Shown piece after piece: positions 50,601-61,635 of a stretch of DNA of 64,000 nt. How positions within the stretch are numbered: position 1 is the first letter of the stretch; every line of letters starts with the position of its first letter. The position numbers were made by a program, and so were the translations under genes. Source of the DNA: Mycobacterium sp. NBC_00419 (GTDB lineage Bacteria; Actinomycetota; Actinomycetes; Mycobacteriales; Mycobacteriaceae); contig NZ_CP107931.1 in assembly GCF_036023875.1 (NCBI RefSeq), positions 5,146,001 through 5,210,000 on the forward strand, given 5' to 3'. The notes beneath the pieces are model-generated. The model did no database searches. It worked only from the letters and a program-made list of their open reading frames with translations, and had not been told where the DNA came from.

Positions 50601-51182
50601 GTCGTCGTCGGCATGAAAGTCGAAGACCACCAAACGTTTCAGCGTCGGTCCGGTCAGTACGAGCTGTACTGCGTCATCGAGGTAGTCGATGCCGACGGCC
50701 ATCAGGGCGGGCTCGGTCTCGGCGACGATCGGTGCGAGGTGCGAGGGTGCCGCGCTGGTCTGCAATGGCACGCCCACGGCGCCGAGCTGAGTCAGCGCGA
50801 GGTCGACCACCGTGTAGTCGACGCTGGTGAACCCGAGGATCGCCACCCGGTCTCCGGGTTGTACCGCGGTGCCTGCCCACGCCCGGGTGATCGCCTCGAC
50901 GCGCTCCCACAGCTGCCCGTAGGTGAGGGTGTCGAATGCCGGTTCGGTCACCCGGGTCCGGCGCCCGGTGTCGGGGTCGAGCTGCAATCGAGTGACACGC
51001 TGGCCCACCGCAGGCCGATCGGCGTAGCCGGCCAACACGGTCCTGACCATCGCGGACAGGGGCAGCCCGACAGCTGCCTCGCTGACCCCGGGCAGGGGCT
51101 GTGCTGCGGCGAACTGCGGATCGGTGGCATAGAGGTCGGTGATTCGGCGGGTGAAACGGTCTTCGCGGGTATCGAGTGGCAT
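47694..51182 (-). CDS. car: Carboxylic acid reductase (CAR, FadD9-like)
   Basis: A 1162-residue, three-domain enzyme that reduces carboxylic acids to aldehydes with ATP and NADPH. The adenylation domain (about 1-640) has YTSGSTGAPKGAMYP, EGYGSTEAG and RTGDIVAAVGP. The carrier domain has LGGDSLSA with the phosphopantetheine Ser at 676. The reductase domain begins with TGATGFLGRYL (about 772) and has catalytic Tyr and Lys in YGNSKWAGE (about 943). The counterpart in M. tuberculosis is FadD9 (Rv2590). The enzyme needs a phosphopantetheinyl transferase, which is not in the window. A six-base inverted repeat lies at 51246-51262 in its promoter. Confidence 0.97.
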   Translation of the reverse strand: MPLDTREDRFTRRITDLYATDPQFAAAQPLPGVSEAAVGLPLSAMVRTVLAGYADRPAVGQRVTRLQLDPDTGRRTRVTEPAFDTLTYGQLWERVEAITRAWAGTAVQPGDRVAILGFTSVDYTVVDLALTQLGAVGVPLQTSAAPSHLAPIVAETEPALMAVGIDYLDDAVQLVLTGPTLKRLVVFDFHADDDGHREALDIAAIALEGTGVTVATLAEEIDRGVLGATGTPTIALDDDPLALLVYTSGSTGAPKGAMYPASKVADMWSAAAQQWDQQHGQVPAIVLSFMPMSHVMGRGALYGALSTGGTVYFAARPDLSTFLEDLALVRPTQLSLVPRVWDMIHQEVQREVDRRTDTDENRVLAEKRQSLLGGRFVTAMSGSAPIAPELKDWVERFLDMHLVEGYGSTEAGAVFADGQIRRPPVTDYKLVDVPELGYFATDLPHPRGELLVKSEQLFAGYYRRPDVTAGVFDADGFYRTGDIVAAVGPDQVRYVDRRNNVLKLSQGEFVTVSTLEAVFTASPLVSQIYLYANSSRPYLLAVVVPTDEARASRDEAGLKSAITESLQTVAHAAGLQSYEIPRDVLIETTPFTVENGLLTGIRKLAWPRLKERYGPTLEQLYTDLARAQEDELRAIRGSAADAPVLATLIRAAGALLGTAAGDLDAGAHFTDLGGDSLSALTFANLLNEVFGVEVPVGVIVSPASDLRSIAAYVEAQRSCTSTRPTFAAVHGAAATEVHAKDLTLQRFIDAETLSAAGTLPSPRREIRTVLLTGATGFLGRYLAVEWLERMSLVGGKVICLVRARSDEDARSRLDATFDSGDARLLAHYRQLAAEHLEVLAGDKGEHNLGLDTTTWQRLADTVDLIVDPAALVNHVLPYRELFAPNVLGTAELIRIALATRLKPYIYVSTIGVGAGITAGRFVEDADIRRISATRAVDDSYANGYGNSKWAGEVLLREAHDLAGLPVSVFRCDMILADTSYAGQLNLPDMFTRMILSLVATGLAPTSFYELDAAGTRQRAHYDGLPVEFVAEAISTLGTEVTDRFETYHVMNPYDDGIGLDEFVDWLIEAGYPIQRIADYDMWLQRFETAMLALPERQRHYSLLPLLHNYRRPEHPLRGSMAPTDSFRAAVQDAKIGADKDIPHVSPDVVVKYATDLALLGLL

Positions 51183-51245
51183 GACGAATCTCCAAGCAAG
51201 TCAAGAATCGGATCGTGGGCGCCACGCTGCGCCCGAAAGCAATGA

Positions 51246-51262
51246 CGTTAGAGAAGCTAACG
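51246..51262. promoter_or_regulatory. Inverted repeat in the car promoter
   Basis: CGTTAGAGAAGCTAACG has six-base arms around AGAAG and lies about 65 bases upstream of the car start, in the 220-base gap to the next plus-strand gene. Operator role inferred only from position. Confidence 0.4.
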
Positions 51263-51402
51263 ATATTCCCGGTGGCAGGCGGATCGCCGCTGCTCGTCGC
51301 TGTGAATGTCCTGTCAGTAGCGGGCGTTACGACCGATGGTGGCGCGGGTATGCGACGGACGTCACCACCGGCGCTCCGCGCCGGGCGAAGACAGGAGGCG
51401 TC

Positions 51403-52023
51403 ATGAACGACGTGGACACCCGTGCCGGCCGACTCGACATCCCGCGCAGCCGAGGTGCGGCGAGCGGCTTTCTACTCATCCTGCTGGGGCTGTGGGGGGC
51501 GCTCGTGCCGTTCATCGGCCCGTACTTCGACTTCGCCTACGATCCGGACACCCCGTGGACGTGGACCGGTGGCCGCGGCTGGCTGGAGGTCCTGCCCGGT
51601 GTGCTCACCGCTCTGGGCGGGCTGCTGCTGCTGGCCTCGGGCAACCGGGCCACGGCCATGCTGGGCGGCTGGATCAGCGTGGTCGCCGGTGTCTGGTTCG
51701 TGGTGGGACGGCTGTTCGCCGGGCCGTGGGGCCTGGGCGATGTCGGCACCCCCGTGGCCGATACGGTGGCCCGCCAGATCGCCATGGAGTTGCTGTTCTT
51801 CAGTGGGCTCGGCGCGTTGATCATCTTCCTGGGCGCCACCGCACTGGGCCGGTTGTCCGTGCGCAGCCTGCGCGACGTGCGCTACGCCCAGCGCCCCGTC
51901 GCCGCCCCCGTCGCTGAGCCTGTGGTGGCCGGCCCGGCTGACGTCGTCGACGACGAGCCGCGGCCCCGCCGTAGCTGGCGGCAACGGTTGACCGGTTCAC
52001 GGCGCACACCGGTCAACCAGTGA
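51403..52023 (+). CDS. Membrane protein of unknown function, four helices
   Basis: A 206-residue protein with four membrane helices (residues about 21-165): GFLLILLGLWGALVPFIGPY, VLPGVLTALGGLLLLASG, MLGGWISVVAGVWFVVG and LLFFSGLGALIIFLGATALG. The C-terminal tail is long, acidic and then basic (VVDDEPRPRRSWRQRLTG). No family recognised. The ATG at 51403 has ACAGGAGG upstream; the longer open frame before it lies in the divergent promoter region and is not used. Confidence 0.75.
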   Translation: MNDVDTRAGRLDIPRSRGAASGFLLILLGLWGALVPFIGPYFDFAYDPDTPWTWTGGRGWLEVLPGVLTALGGLLLLASGNRATAMLGGWISVVAGVWFVVGRLFAGPWGLGDVGTPVADTVARQIAMELLFFSGLGALIIFLGATALGRLSVRSLRDVRYAQRPVAAPVAEPVVAGPADVVDDEPRPRRSWRQRLTGSRRTPVNQ

Positions 52024-52062
52024 GCGCCGAGATCGACGAATTGGCGTCCTCCACTCGACTTT

Positions 52063-52090
52063 TCGCGCCCGTGTGTCGGTTTGGGCGCGA
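52063..52090. terminator. 8-base stem hairpin between convergent genes
   Basis: TCGCGCCC (52063-52070) and GGGCGCGA (52083-52090) pair perfectly around a 12-base loop in the 81-base gap between the convergent membrane-protein and aldehyde dehydrogenase genes. TTTT precedes it on the plus strand, which gives AAAA on the minus strand, so there is no U-tract downstream. A bidirectional terminator is likely. Confidence 0.6.
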
Positions 52091-52104
52091 CGGGGGAGTG
52101 GGAC

Positions 52105-53541
<1,437 letters not shown>

Positions 53542-53550
53542 CGCGGCGTC

Positions 53551-54891
53551 CTAGCTGTCGGCGAGGATGCCGGCCAGGATGTCGAGCCCCTCGATCAGCA
53601 GTTCGTCACTGATGGTCAGGGGCGGCAGGAAACGCAGGATGTTGCCGAACGTGCCGCAGGTGAGCACCAGGACGCCCTGTGAATGCGCCTTGGCCGCAAG
53701 GGTTTTGGTCAGGTCCGGATCGGGTTCGGCCGTGCCGGACTTCACCAGCTCCACGGCGATCATCGCGCCGCGGCCGCGGACATCACCGATGCGGTCGTCG
53801 TCGGCCTGAATGCGGCCGAGCTTGTCCTTCATCACCTTCTCGATGTGCTTGGCCCGGTCGAGCAGCCCGTCGAGCTCGATGGTCTCGATGGTGGCCAGCG
53901 CCGCCGCGCACGCCACCGGGTTGCCGCCGTAGGTGCCGCCCAGGCCACTGACATGAGGGGCGTCCATGATCTCGGCGCGACCGGTCACCGCTGCCAGCGG
54001 CAGGCCGTCGGCGATGCCCTTGGCGGTGACGATCAGGTCGGGCTCGATGCCCTCGTCCTCGCAGGCGAACATCGCGCCGGTACGGGCGAACCCGGACTGC
54101 ACCTCGTCGGCGATGAACACCACATTGTTGTCCGAACACCACGCGCGCAGCGTCGGCAGGAACCCGGGTGCGGGAACGATGAATCCGCCCTCGCCCTGGA
54201 TGGGCTCGATGATGACCGCGGCCAGGTTGCCCGCGCCGATCTGCTTGTCGATCACCGTCAGTGCGCGCTCGGCGGCGAGTTCGCCGTCGGTGGCCCACTC
54301 TTTGTCGATCAGGCCGTCGCGGTACGGGTAGGACATCGGCGCCCGGTAGACCTCCGGCGCGAACGGGCCGAACCCGCTCTTGTAGGGCATCGACTTGGCG
54401 GTCAGCGCCATCGTGAGGTTGGTGCGGCCGTGGTAGGCGTGGTCGAAGGCCACCACCGCGGTCTTGCGGGTGTAGGCGCGGGCCACCTTGATGGCGTTCT
54501 CCACTGCCTCGGCCCCGGAGTTGAACAGCGCCGAACGCTTCTCGTAGGAGCCCGGGGTCAGCCGGTTGAGATGTTCGGCGACGGCGATGTACTCCTCGTA
54601 GGGCGTCACCATGAAGCAGGTGTGGGTGAAGTCGGCGACCTGGGCGCGCACCGCGTCGATCACCCGCGGCGAGGAGTTGCCGATCGTCGTCACCGCGATA
54701 CCCGAGCCGAGATCGATGAGCCGGTTGCCGTCGACGTCCTCGATGATCCCGCCCGCGGCCCGCGCCGCGTAGACCGGCATGGTGACGCCGACACCACGCG
54801 ACACCGCGGCCACACGGCGCTTGGACAGTTCGATCGACACGGGGCCGGGGATCTCGGTGACGAGTTTGCGGCTCTGCTCGAGGGTGGTCAC
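53551..54891 (-). CDS. gabT: 4-aminobutyrate aminotransferase
   Basis: A 446-residue class III PLP aminotransferase that converts GABA and 2-oxoglutarate to succinic semialdehyde and glutamate. Signatures: NSGAEAVENAIKVAR, FDHAYHGRTNLTMALT, the IIEPIQGEGG block, FIADEVQSGFARTG, and the PLP lysine in VTAKGIADGLPL. The start is GTG 54891 and the M. tuberculosis counterpart is Rv2589. It precedes the aminobutyraldehyde-type ALDH, and an inverted repeat lies in its promoter at 55000-55035. Confidence 0.96.
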   Translation of the reverse strand: MTTLEQSRKLVTEIPGPVSIELSKRRVAAVSRGVGVTMPVYAARAAGGIIEDVDGNRLIDLGSGIAVTTIGNSSPRVIDAVRAQVADFTHTCFMVTPYEEYIAVAEHLNRLTPGSYEKRSALFNSGAEAVENAIKVARAYTRKTAVVAFDHAYHGRTNLTMALTAKSMPYKSGFGPFAPEVYRAPMSYPYRDGLIDKEWATDGELAAERALTVIDKQIGAGNLAAVIIEPIQGEGGFIVPAPGFLPTLRAWCSDNNVVFIADEVQSGFARTGAMFACEDEGIEPDLIVTAKGIADGLPLAAVTGRAEIMDAPHVSGLGGTYGGNPVACAAALATIETIELDGLLDRAKHIEKVMKDKLGRIQADDDRIGDVRGRGAMIAVELVKSGTAEPDPDLTKTLAAKAHSQGVLVLTCGTFGNILRFLPPLTISDELLIEGLDILAGILADS

Positions 54892-54999
54892 AGCTGTTCT
54901 CCTAGGCGATGCGGCGCTGGACGAAGCGGGCCATCAGAGCCTATCGGTGCGAGCGCAGACTTCAACTGAAAACCCGGTTCGAGGACGCGAGATGTAATG

Positions 55000-55035
55000 G
55001 ATTACGTCGTTCTGAGACCCATTATCAACGTAATC
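55000..55035. promoter_or_regulatory. Inverted repeat upstream of gabT
   Basis: GATTACGT (55000-55007) and ACGTAATC (55028-55035) are perfect eight-base arms with a 20-base spacer, in the 151-base gap before gabT. A third related GTAATGG is next to the left arm. This could be two half-sites of a GntR or PucR-type activator; inferred. Confidence 0.4.
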
Positions 55036-55042
55036 GGTGGTG

Positions 55043-55720
55043 TCATGTCGGCAAGGGGGGTCCGTCGACCCGATCGACCGTCGTGAACGACGTCACCGGG
55101 CCGCGCCGCAACCGCGTCGGCTGGTGAACGGGGTGCCCGAGTGCGATCACGGCGGCCAGTGCCAGCGGCCCGTGGGCGCCCAGCAGCTGTTTCACCTCGT
55201 CCTCCCGCTGGATGAGCATGGTCGTCATGACGCCGCCGAGGCCTTCGGCCCGCGCGGCCAGCAGCAGGTTCCAGGCGAACGGATACACCGAGGCCCCGCC
55301 GGCGAACGTGTAGCGATCCAGGTCGCGGTCCACCGCCGCCAGCTGGGACAGGTCGGCGAACAGCGCGATCAGAACCGGAACCGTGTCGAGGTGGGCGGCG
55401 AAACCCTGCACCGCGCCGGCCTGCCCGGCCGCGGCCGCCAGCGCGGCGCGCTCGGCATCGGGGTCGTTGACCGGTGACCACGGCCGCAGACCGGCTGCGC
55501 TCATCGCCAGATAGTCGGTCCAGCCGGGCAGATACAGGTCACGTAGCCGCGACCGGATCTCGGGATCCTTGACGACCACCACCCGCCAGGCCTGCGCGTT
55601 GCCGCCACTGGGCGCGAAGCGGGCGGTGTCGAGGATGCGCGCCAGCACCGCGTCCGGCACGGGTTCATCGGTGAAATCTCGCACCGTCCCGGTGCTACGC
55701 AGCGTCTCGATGAGGTCCAT
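55043..55720 (-). CDS. Nitroreductase family protein
   Basis: A 225-residue FMN nitroreductase-fold protein. RSTGTVRDFTDEPVPDAVL and FAPSGGNAQAWRVVVVKDPE (FMN-binding start) are typical, as is GAVQGFAAHLDTVPVLIAL for the middle and ARAEGLGGVMTTML near the end. Probably an NAD(P)H-dependent reductase of nitro or quinone compounds. ATG 55720 starts MDLIETLRS; the longer open frame to 55801 is not used because it passes through the yajC promoter side. It is upstream of gabT on the minus strand. Confidence 0.88.
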   Translation of the reverse strand: MDLIETLRSTGTVRDFTDEPVPDAVLARILDTARFAPSGGNAQAWRVVVVKDPEIRSRLRDLYLPGWTDYLAMSAAGLRPWSPVNDPDAERAALAAAAGQAGAVQGFAAHLDTVPVLIALFADLSQLAAVDRDLDRYTFAGGASVYPFAWNLLLAARAEGLGGVMTTMLIQREDEVKQLLGAHGPLALAAVIALGHPVHQPTRLRRGPVTSFTTVDRVDGPPLPT

Positions 55721-55880
55721 CCGACCATCTTCTCCGGTCGGCGGGCTGGAGCGAAGCGACCGGGGGATCAACACCGTGGCGGTCACAGCCGCAACCGCCA
55801 ATGGCAGACTGGACCGCTATGAGGCCCGTGGCCGATCGGTCCCGGAGCATTACCCCCGCACCCGATATGAAAGTGCTGTC

Positions 55881-56216
55881 ATGGATCTAGTCGTCTTCTT
55901 GCCCCTGATCATCCTCATGGGCGCGTTCATGTGGTTCTCGTCGCGCCGCCAGCGCAAGGCCATGCAGGCCACGATCGACCTGCACGAGTCCTTGAGCGTC
56001 GGCGACCGTGTGCACACCACCTCCGGCCTGCAGGCCACCATCACCGGCATCACCGATGACAACGTCGACCTCGAGATCGCCCCCGGCGTGGTGACCACCT
56101 GGATGAAGCTGGCCATCCGCGACCGCGTCGAGCCCGAGGCCCCCGAGGACGAGGATTCGGAGTCTGGAGCTGCCGAAATAACCGAAAGCGACGCGGACCG
56201 CCTGACCAAAGACTGA
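55881..56216 (+). CDS. yajC: Preprotein translocase accessory subunit YajC
   Basis: A 111-residue protein: a single N-terminal helix (DLVVFLPLIILMGAFMWF) and the YajC pattern SSRRQRKAMQATIDLHESLSVGDRVHT, TTSGLQATITGI read as adjacent blocks. It binds SecDF. The ATG at 55881 was chosen because it begins the membrane helix and the earlier frame lies in the divergent promoter. First gene of yajC-secD-secF, as in M. tuberculosis Rv2588c-Rv2586c. Confidence 0.95.
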   Translation: MDLVVFLPLIILMGAFMWFSSRRQRKAMQATIDLHESLSVGDRVHTTSGLQATITGITDDNVDLEIAPGVVTTWMKLAIRDRVEPEAPEDEDSESGAAEITESDADRLTKD

Positions 56217-56315
56217 TCGCCAGGCTCGCCACGTACCCTCTACCGAGAACCGACGGCGGATCTCGCAGGTACCTTGCGGAGCGGATCGCGGCACACACCT
56301 AGGAGAAGCAACAAC

Positions 56316-58124
56316 GTGGCATCGTCTTCGGCGCCGGTGCATCCGTACCGTTACCTGACGCTGTTCTTGGTCCTGCTCATCGGGGTCTACCTGCTCGTCT
56401 TCCTCACCGGTAACAAGCAGTCGGATCCGAAATTGGGCATCGACCTGCAGGGCGGTACCCGCGTCACGCTCACCGCGCGGACCCCGGACGGCTCCAAGCC
56501 CACCCGCGATGCCCTCAACCAGGCGCAGCAGATCATCAGTGCCCGGGTGAACGGCCTCGGCGTGTCGGGATCCGAGGTGGTGATCGACGGCGACAACCTG
56601 GTCATCACCGTTCCCGGCAACGACGGCAACGAGGCTCGCAACCTGGGCCAGACCGCGCGTCTGTTCATCCGTCCGGTAATCGGGCAGCCGATCCCGGTGG
56701 AGGCCATCAAGGCCCAGGCCAACGGTCAACGTCCCGGCGCCGGCGCACCGCCGCCCGGTGCACCGCCGGGCGCGCCGCCGGCCGGTGCCCCCGCACCCGG
56801 TGCCGCGCCGCCTGCCGCCCCCGCTCCGGCCCCGGAGTCGGGAGCCCCCGCGCCGCAGCCACGTCCGTTCCCGCTGGAGCCGACCCCGGAGCCCACACCC
56901 GCGCCCGGCCAGCCCGCCGCGCCCGCACCTCCGGGTGCCGGGCCCGCGCCTGCGCCCGGTCAGCCGGCTCCGCCCGCACCGCCGGGACCGCCGGATCCGC
57001 GTAAGGACCTCGCGGCGCGGATCAAGTTCGAGAAGGAACTGCGCCAGAGCACCAACCAGAACCTGCTGCTGCTGGCCGTGCAGTACATGGCCGGCCGCTG
57101 CGACCAGGAAGACGTGCTCGCCGGAAACGACGACCCGAACCTGCCGCTGGTGACGTGCTCGGAAGACCACAAGTACGTCTACGTGCTGGACAAGTCGATC
57201 ATCAGTGGCGATCAGATCAAGAACGCCACCTCCGGTCTGGACAACCAGAGCGGCGCCTACGTCGTCGACGTGGAGTTCAAGGAGCAGGCCGCCACCACGT
57301 GGGCCGACTTCACCGCCGCCAACATCGGTACGCAGACCGCGTTCACGCTCGACTCGCAGGTGGTCAGCGCGCCGCAGATCCGGGAGGCCATTCCGGGCGG
57401 GCGTACCCAGATCAGCGGTGGCAACCCACCATTCACCTCCGACTCCGCCAAACAGCTGGCCAACGTCCTCAAGTACGGGTCGCTGCCGCTGTCGTTCGAG
57501 TCGTCGGAAGCTGAAACCGTATCGGCGACACTGGGATTGGCGTCGCTGCGGGCCGGTTTGATCGCCGGTGCGATCGGTCTGGCGCTGGTGCTGGTGTACT
57601 CGCTGCTGTACTACCGGGTGCTCGGCGTGCTGACGGCGCTGTCGCTGGTGGCCTCCGGCGCCATGGTGTTCGGCATCCTGGTGCTGCTCGGCAGATACAT
57701 CAACTACACACTCGACTTGGCCGGTATCGCGGGTCTGATCATCGGCATCGGTACGACGGCCGACTCGTTCGTGGTGTTCTTCGAACGCATCAAAGACGAG
57801 ATCCGCGAAGGCCGTTCGTTCCGTTCGGCGGTGCCACGAGGCTGGGTGCGTGCCCGTAAGACGATCCTGTCGGGCAATGCGGTGACCTTCCTGGCCGCCG
57901 CGGTGCTCTACTTCCTGGCCGTCGGCCAGGTCAAGGGCTTCGCGTTCACCCTCGGCCTGACGACGATCCTCGACGTAGTCGTGGTGTTCCTGGTGACCTG
58001 GCCGCTGATCTACCTGGCCTCCAAGTCGCCGACGATGGCGAAACCGGCACTCAACGGTCTCGGAGCGGTGCAGCAGATCGCCCGGGAACGTCGCGCTGTC
58101 GCTTCTGTGACGGGACGGGGGTAA
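56316..58124 (+). CDS. secD: Protein translocase subunit SecD
   Basis: A 602-residue membrane protein that, with SecF, drives late steps of export with the proton gradient. N-terminal helix [18 protein letters not shown], then [14 protein letters not shown] and [14 protein letters not shown] (periplasmic P1 start), and a second membrane half with [21 protein letters not shown] [20 protein letters not shown]. About 90 residues (roughly 137-228) are a Pro/Ala/Gly-rich linker, as in other mycobacterial SecD. GTG 56316 has AGGAGA upstream. Confidence 0.97.
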   Translation: MASSSAPVHPYRYLTLFLVLLIGVYLLVFLTGNKQSDPKLGIDLQGGTRVTLTARTPDGSKPTRDALNQAQQIISARVNGLGVSGSEVVIDGDNLVITVPGNDGNEARNLGQTARLFIRPVIGQPIPVEAIKAQANGQRPGAGAPPPGAPPGAPPAGAPAPGAAPPAAPAPAPESGAPAPQPRPFPLEPTPEPTPAPGQPAAPAPPGAGPAPAPGQPAPPAPPGPPDPRKDLAARIKFEKELRQSTNQNLLLLAVQYMAGRCDQEDVLAGNDDPNLPLVTCSEDHKYVYVLDKSIISGDQIKNATSGLDNQSGAYVVDVEFKEQAATTWADFTAANIGTQTAFTLDSQVVSAPQIREAIPGGRTQISGGNPPFTSDSAKQLANVLKYGSLPLSFESSEAETVSATLGLASLRAGLIAGAIGLALVLVYSLLYYRVLGVLTALSLVASGAMVFGILVLLGRYINYTLDLAGIAGLIIGIGTTADSFVVFFERIKDEIREGRSFRSAVPRGWVRARKTILSGNAVTFLAAAVLYFLAVGQVKGFAFTLGLTTILDVVVVFLVTWPLIYLASKSPTMAKPALNGLGAVQQIARERRAVASVTGRG

Positions 58125-58128
58125 GCAC

Positions 58129-59361
58129 ATGGCCAGGGATACGACCGAAGACACCGAAACCACCGGCGTCGAGGCGCCCGACCTCGAAGCCGCCGCACCC
58201 AGGCATAACTTCTTCGTCCGCCTCTACACCGGCACCGGCGCCTTCGAGGTCATCGGTAGACGCAAGATGTGGTACGCCATCAGCGGCCTGATCGTGGCGG
58301 CCGCGGTGGCCAGCATCGTGCTCAAGGGCTTCACGTTCGGCATCGACTTCGAAGGTGGCACCAAGGTCTCGCTGCCGGTGGCGGGTGAGACGAGCATCGC
58401 CACCACCCAGCAGGTCGAGGACGTGTTCAGCAAGACCCTCGGTAAGAGCCCCGAGGCGGTGGTCCAGGTGGGCAACGGTTCCACGGCGACCATCCAGATC
58501 CGCTCGGAGGCGCTGAGCAATCAGCAGACCGCCCAGCTGCGCACCGCGCTGTTCGACGCGTTCAAGCCCAAGGGTTCCGACGGCCAGCCCAGCGAGACGG
58601 CGATCAGCGACTCCGCGGTCTCCGAAACCTGGGGTGACCAGATCACCAAGAAGGCGCTGCTGGCGCTGGTGGTGTTCCTGGTGCTCGCCGCCATCTACAT
58701 CACCCTGCGCTACGAGAAGTACATGGCGATCTCGGCGCTGACAACGCTGGTGTTCGACCTGGTCGTCACCGCGGGCGTGTACTCGATCGTGGGCTTCGAG
58801 GTGACACCTGCGACGGTGATCGGCCTGCTGACCATTCTGGGCTTCTCGCTCTACGACACGGTCATCGTGTTCGACAAGGTCGAGGAGAACACCCACGGCT
58901 TCGAACACACCACCCGGCGAACCTTTGCCGAGCAGGCCAACCTGGCGGTCAACCAGACCTTCATGCGTTCGATCAACACCAGCCTCATCTCGGTGCTGCC
59001 GATCCTGGCGCTCATCGTGGTGGCGGTCTGGTTGCTCGGTGTCGGCACGCTGATGGACCTGGCTCTGGTGCAGCTGGTCGGTGTCATCGTCGGTACCTAC
59101 TCGTCGATCTTCTTCGCGACACCGCTGCTGGTGACCATGCGGGAGCGCACCGACAAGGTACGCACCCACACCCGCCGGGTGCTCAACCGCCGCAAGCCGG
59201 CGGCCACCACCACCGCCGCCGAGATCACCGGCGACGACGTCGAGGCCGAGCCGGTGCCCGCTGCGGTGGGCAACAAGCCGGCGCCCGGCGCCCGCCCGGT
59301 CCGGCCGTCCAGCTCGCGCGCGGGCCGGCCGACAGGCAAGCGCAGCACCCGAGGGCGATAA
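58129..59361 (+). CDS. secF: Protein translocase subunit SecF
   Basis: A 410-residue partner of SecD. Signatures: GIDFEGGTKVSLP at the start of the periplasmic part, GLLTILGFSLYDTVIVFDKVEEN (two adjacent blocks) and NQTFMRSINTSLI, with six membrane helices. The C-terminal 60 residues are basic and Pro-rich (TRRVLNRRKPAATTT). It starts 4 bases after the secD stop. Confidence 0.98.
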   Translation: MARDTTEDTETTGVEAPDLEAAAPRHNFFVRLYTGTGAFEVIGRRKMWYAISGLIVAAAVASIVLKGFTFGIDFEGGTKVSLPVAGETSIATTQQVEDVFSKTLGKSPEAVVQVGNGSTATIQIRSEALSNQQTAQLRTALFDAFKPKGSDGQPSETAISDSAVSETWGDQITKKALLALVVFLVLAAIYITLRYEKYMAISALTTLVFDLVVTAGVYSIVGFEVTPATVIGLLTILGFSLYDTVIVFDKVEENTHGFEHTTRRTFAEQANLAVNQTFMRSINTSLISVLPILALIVVAVWLLGVGTLMDLALVQLVGVIVGTYSSIFFATPLLVTMRERTDKVRTHTRRVLNRRKPAATTTAAEITGDDVEAEPVPAAVGNKPAPGARPVRPSSSRAGRPTGKRSTRGR

Positions 59362-59367
59362 CGCGAC

Positions 59368-61029
59368 ATGGTTGTCCGGCGCAGGGGCGCCGCCGCTCTC
59401 TCGGCGGCGGCTGTCGTGGGCGTTCTCGCCGCCGGCACGCTCAGCGCCTGCACCGGTAGCGCCGCCGAGCAGGTCAACTACGCCGTCGACGGCATGCTGA
59501 TCAGCTACAACACCAACACCGTCTCCGGGGCGGCGTCGGCGGGCCCGCAGGCCTTCGCCCGCGTGCTGACCGGGTTCACCATCCACGGTCCGGACGGCCA
59601 GCCGCTGGCCGACCACGACTTCGGTTCGGTCGCGGTGGTGGGCCGCGATCCGCTGGTGCTCGACTATCAGATCGCCGACAACGCCGTGTATTCCGACGGC
59701 AAACCGGTGACGTGCGACGACATGGTGCTGGCGTGGGCCGCCCAGTCGGGGCGCTTCCCGGCCTTCGCCGCCGCCAGCCGCGCCGGCTACCTCGACATCG
59801 ACGGCATCGAATGCCGTCCGGGGCAGAAGAAGGCCAGGGTGAGCTTCGCACCCGGCCGGGCCATCACCGACTACATGCAGTTGTTCACCGCGACATCGAT
59901 GATGCCTTCGCACGTCCTCGACGACGAACTCGGGCTCAGCGTCACCCAGGTGCTGCAGGTCGGTGACCCCGCGGCCGTCGACCGGGTCGCGCAGGCCTGG
60001 AACACCACTTGGGACCTCAAGCCCGGGATGAAGGGCGCGGACCTCAAGAAGTTCCCGTCGTCGGGCCCGTACAAGATCGACTCGGTGCTGCCCGAGGGCG
60101 CGGTCGTGCTGACCGCCAACGACCGCTGGTGGGGTGCCAAACCCATCACCAAGCGGGTGACGGTGTGGCCGCGCGGGGTCGACGTTCAGGACCGCCTCAA
60201 CAATGGCAGCTTCCAGGTCGTTGACGTCGCGACCGGGTCCTCGGGCACCCTGACGACCCCGGACGACTACGACCGCTTCGAGATCCCCTCCGGCGGTATC
60301 GAGCAGCTCATCTTCGCCCCCGTCGGGCCGCTGGCGGGGCCGCCGGCCCGGCGCGCGGTGGCGCTGTGCACACCGCGGGACCTCATCGCGCTCAACGCCG
60401 AGTCGCCGATCTCCACCGCCCGGCTCAACCCGGCTGACGACAACGCCTACACCGGTGTCGAGGGGACTGCTGCCGTCGGCCAGTTCGGGGCGGCCGATCC
60501 CGATGCCGCACGCGCCGCGCTGAACGGACAGCCGCTGACCGTGCGGGTCGGCTACCAGGCGCCCAACCCCCGGCTGGCCGCGACCGTCGGGGCGATCACC
60601 AAATCCTGCGCGGCCGCGGGCATCACCGTGGTGGATGCGACGTCGGACACCACCGGCCCGCAGACATTGCGCGACGGCGGTATCGACATGCTGCTGGCCA
60701 GTACCGGCGGAGCCTCCGGCAGCGGCTCCACCGGCTCGTCGGCCATGGATGCCTACACGCTGTTCAGCGGCAACGGCAACAACCTGCCCGGCTACTCCAA
60801 CCCGCAGATCGACGGGATCATCTCCGCGCTGGCGGTCACCACCGACCTCAAGGAGCAGGCGCGTCTGCTCGGGGATAGCTCGCCGATCCTGTGGGGCGAC
60901 ATGCCCACGCTGCCGCTGTACCGTCAGCAGCGCACGGTGATGGCGTCGAAGAAGATGTATGCCGTGGAAGGCAATCCGACCAAATGGGGCGCGGGCTGGA
61001 ACATGGACCGATGGGTGTACGAGCAGTGA
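59368..61029 (+). CDS. ABC-transporter solute-binding lipoprotein (peptide-type)
   Basis: A 553-residue secreted lipoprotein. The N-terminus is a signal peptide ([20 protein letters not shown]) with lipobox LSAC, Cys28. It is followed by an SBP_bac_5-type (oligopeptide/dipeptide) binding fold: [45 protein letters not shown]. tuberculosis has a homologue at the same place (Rv2585c). No permease or ATPase gene is next to it. Confidence 0.9.
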   Translation: MVVRRRGAAALSAAAVVGVLAAGTLSACTGSAAEQVNYAVDGMLISYNTNTVSGAASAGPQAFARVLTGFTIHGPDGQPLADHDFGSVAVVGRDPLVLDYQIADNAVYSDGKPVTCDDMVLAWAAQSGRFPAFAAASRAGYLDIDGIECRPGQKKARVSFAPGRAITDYMQLFTATSMMPSHVLDDELGLSVTQVLQVGDPAAVDRVAQAWNTTWDLKPGMKGADLKKFPSSGPYKIDSVLPEGAVVLTANDRWWGAKPITKRVTVWPRGVDVQDRLNNGSFQVVDVATGSSGTLTTPDDYDRFEIPSGGIEQLIFAPVGPLAGPPARRAVALCTPRDLIALNAESPISTARLNPADDNAYTGVEGTAAVGQFGAADPDAARAALNGQPLTVRVGYQAPNPRLAATVGAITKSCAAAGITVVDATSDTTGPQTLRDGGIDMLLASTGGASGSGSTGSSAMDAYTLFSGNGNNLPGYSNPQIDGIISALAVTTDLKEQARLLGDSSPILWGDMPTLPLYRQQRTVMASKKMYAVEGNPTKWGAGWNMDRWVYEQ

Positions 61030-61592
61030 CACAAACACCGGAATCCGACGAGCCGGGCGGCCGGCGACAGACATCCGTTGCCGACGTGATCGCCGGGCTG
61101 ACCCGCGAGGTGCCCGACTTCCCGGAACCGGGCATCCAGTTCAAGGACCTCACCCCGGTGCTGGCCGACACCCACGGGTTCGCCGTGGTGACCGGTGCGC
61201 TGGCGGAGATCGCCGACGGGGCCGACCTGGTGGCCGGGATCGACGCCCGCGGTTTTCTGCTCGGCGGCGCGGTGGCTCACCGCCTCGGCATCGGCGTGCT
61301 CGCCATCCGCAAGGGCGGCAAGTTGCCCCCGCCGGTGCACAGCCGCACCTATGACCTGGAGTACGGCACGGCGACGCTGGAGATCCCGGCTGAGGGCATC
61401 GAGCTGACCGGCCGGCGAATCGTGATCATCGACGACGTGCTGGCCACCGGCGGCACCATCGCCGCCGCACGTGACCTGCTGATCGCCGGCGGGGCCGACG
61501 TGCCGGTGGCCGCGGTGGTGCTGGAACTGGCTGCACTCGGTGGGCGCGAAAAAGTGGCGCCGCTGCCGGTCCGCAGCTTGCGCAGCATGTGA
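61026..61592 (+). CDS. apt: Adenine phosphoribosyltransferase
   Basis: A 188-residue purine salvage enzyme (adenine + PRPP to AMP). [17 protein letters not shown] and the PRPP-binding [18 protein letters not shown] are diagnostic. GTG 61026 overlaps the lipoprotein stop (GTGA). It is between the lipoprotein and relA as in M. tuberculosis (Rv2584c). Confidence 0.97.
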   Translation: MTQTPESDEPGGRRQTSVADVIAGLTREVPDFPEPGIQFKDLTPVLADTHGFAVVTGALAEIADGADLVAGIDARGFLLGGAVAHRLGIGVLAIRKGGKLPPPVHSRTYDLEYGTATLEIPAEGIELTGRRIVIIDDVLATGGTIAAARDLLIAGGADVPVAAVVLELAALGGREKVAPLPVRSLRSM

Positions 61593-61635
61593 GGCGATAT
61601 CCTCGCTGTACGGGAGCGAGCGCGAGGAGGTGACC

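Noticed and set aside
55887-58163. 758-codon minus-strand frame opposite yajC/secD
   Set aside because: Low-complexity Arg/Gly/His-rich sequence that mirrors the secD coding strand; no start signal or domain.
58051-61074. 1007-codon minus-strand frame opposite secF and the lipoprotein
   Set aside because: Very long but composed of antisense repeats of Arg, Gly, Asp, Val; both opposite genes have certain identities.
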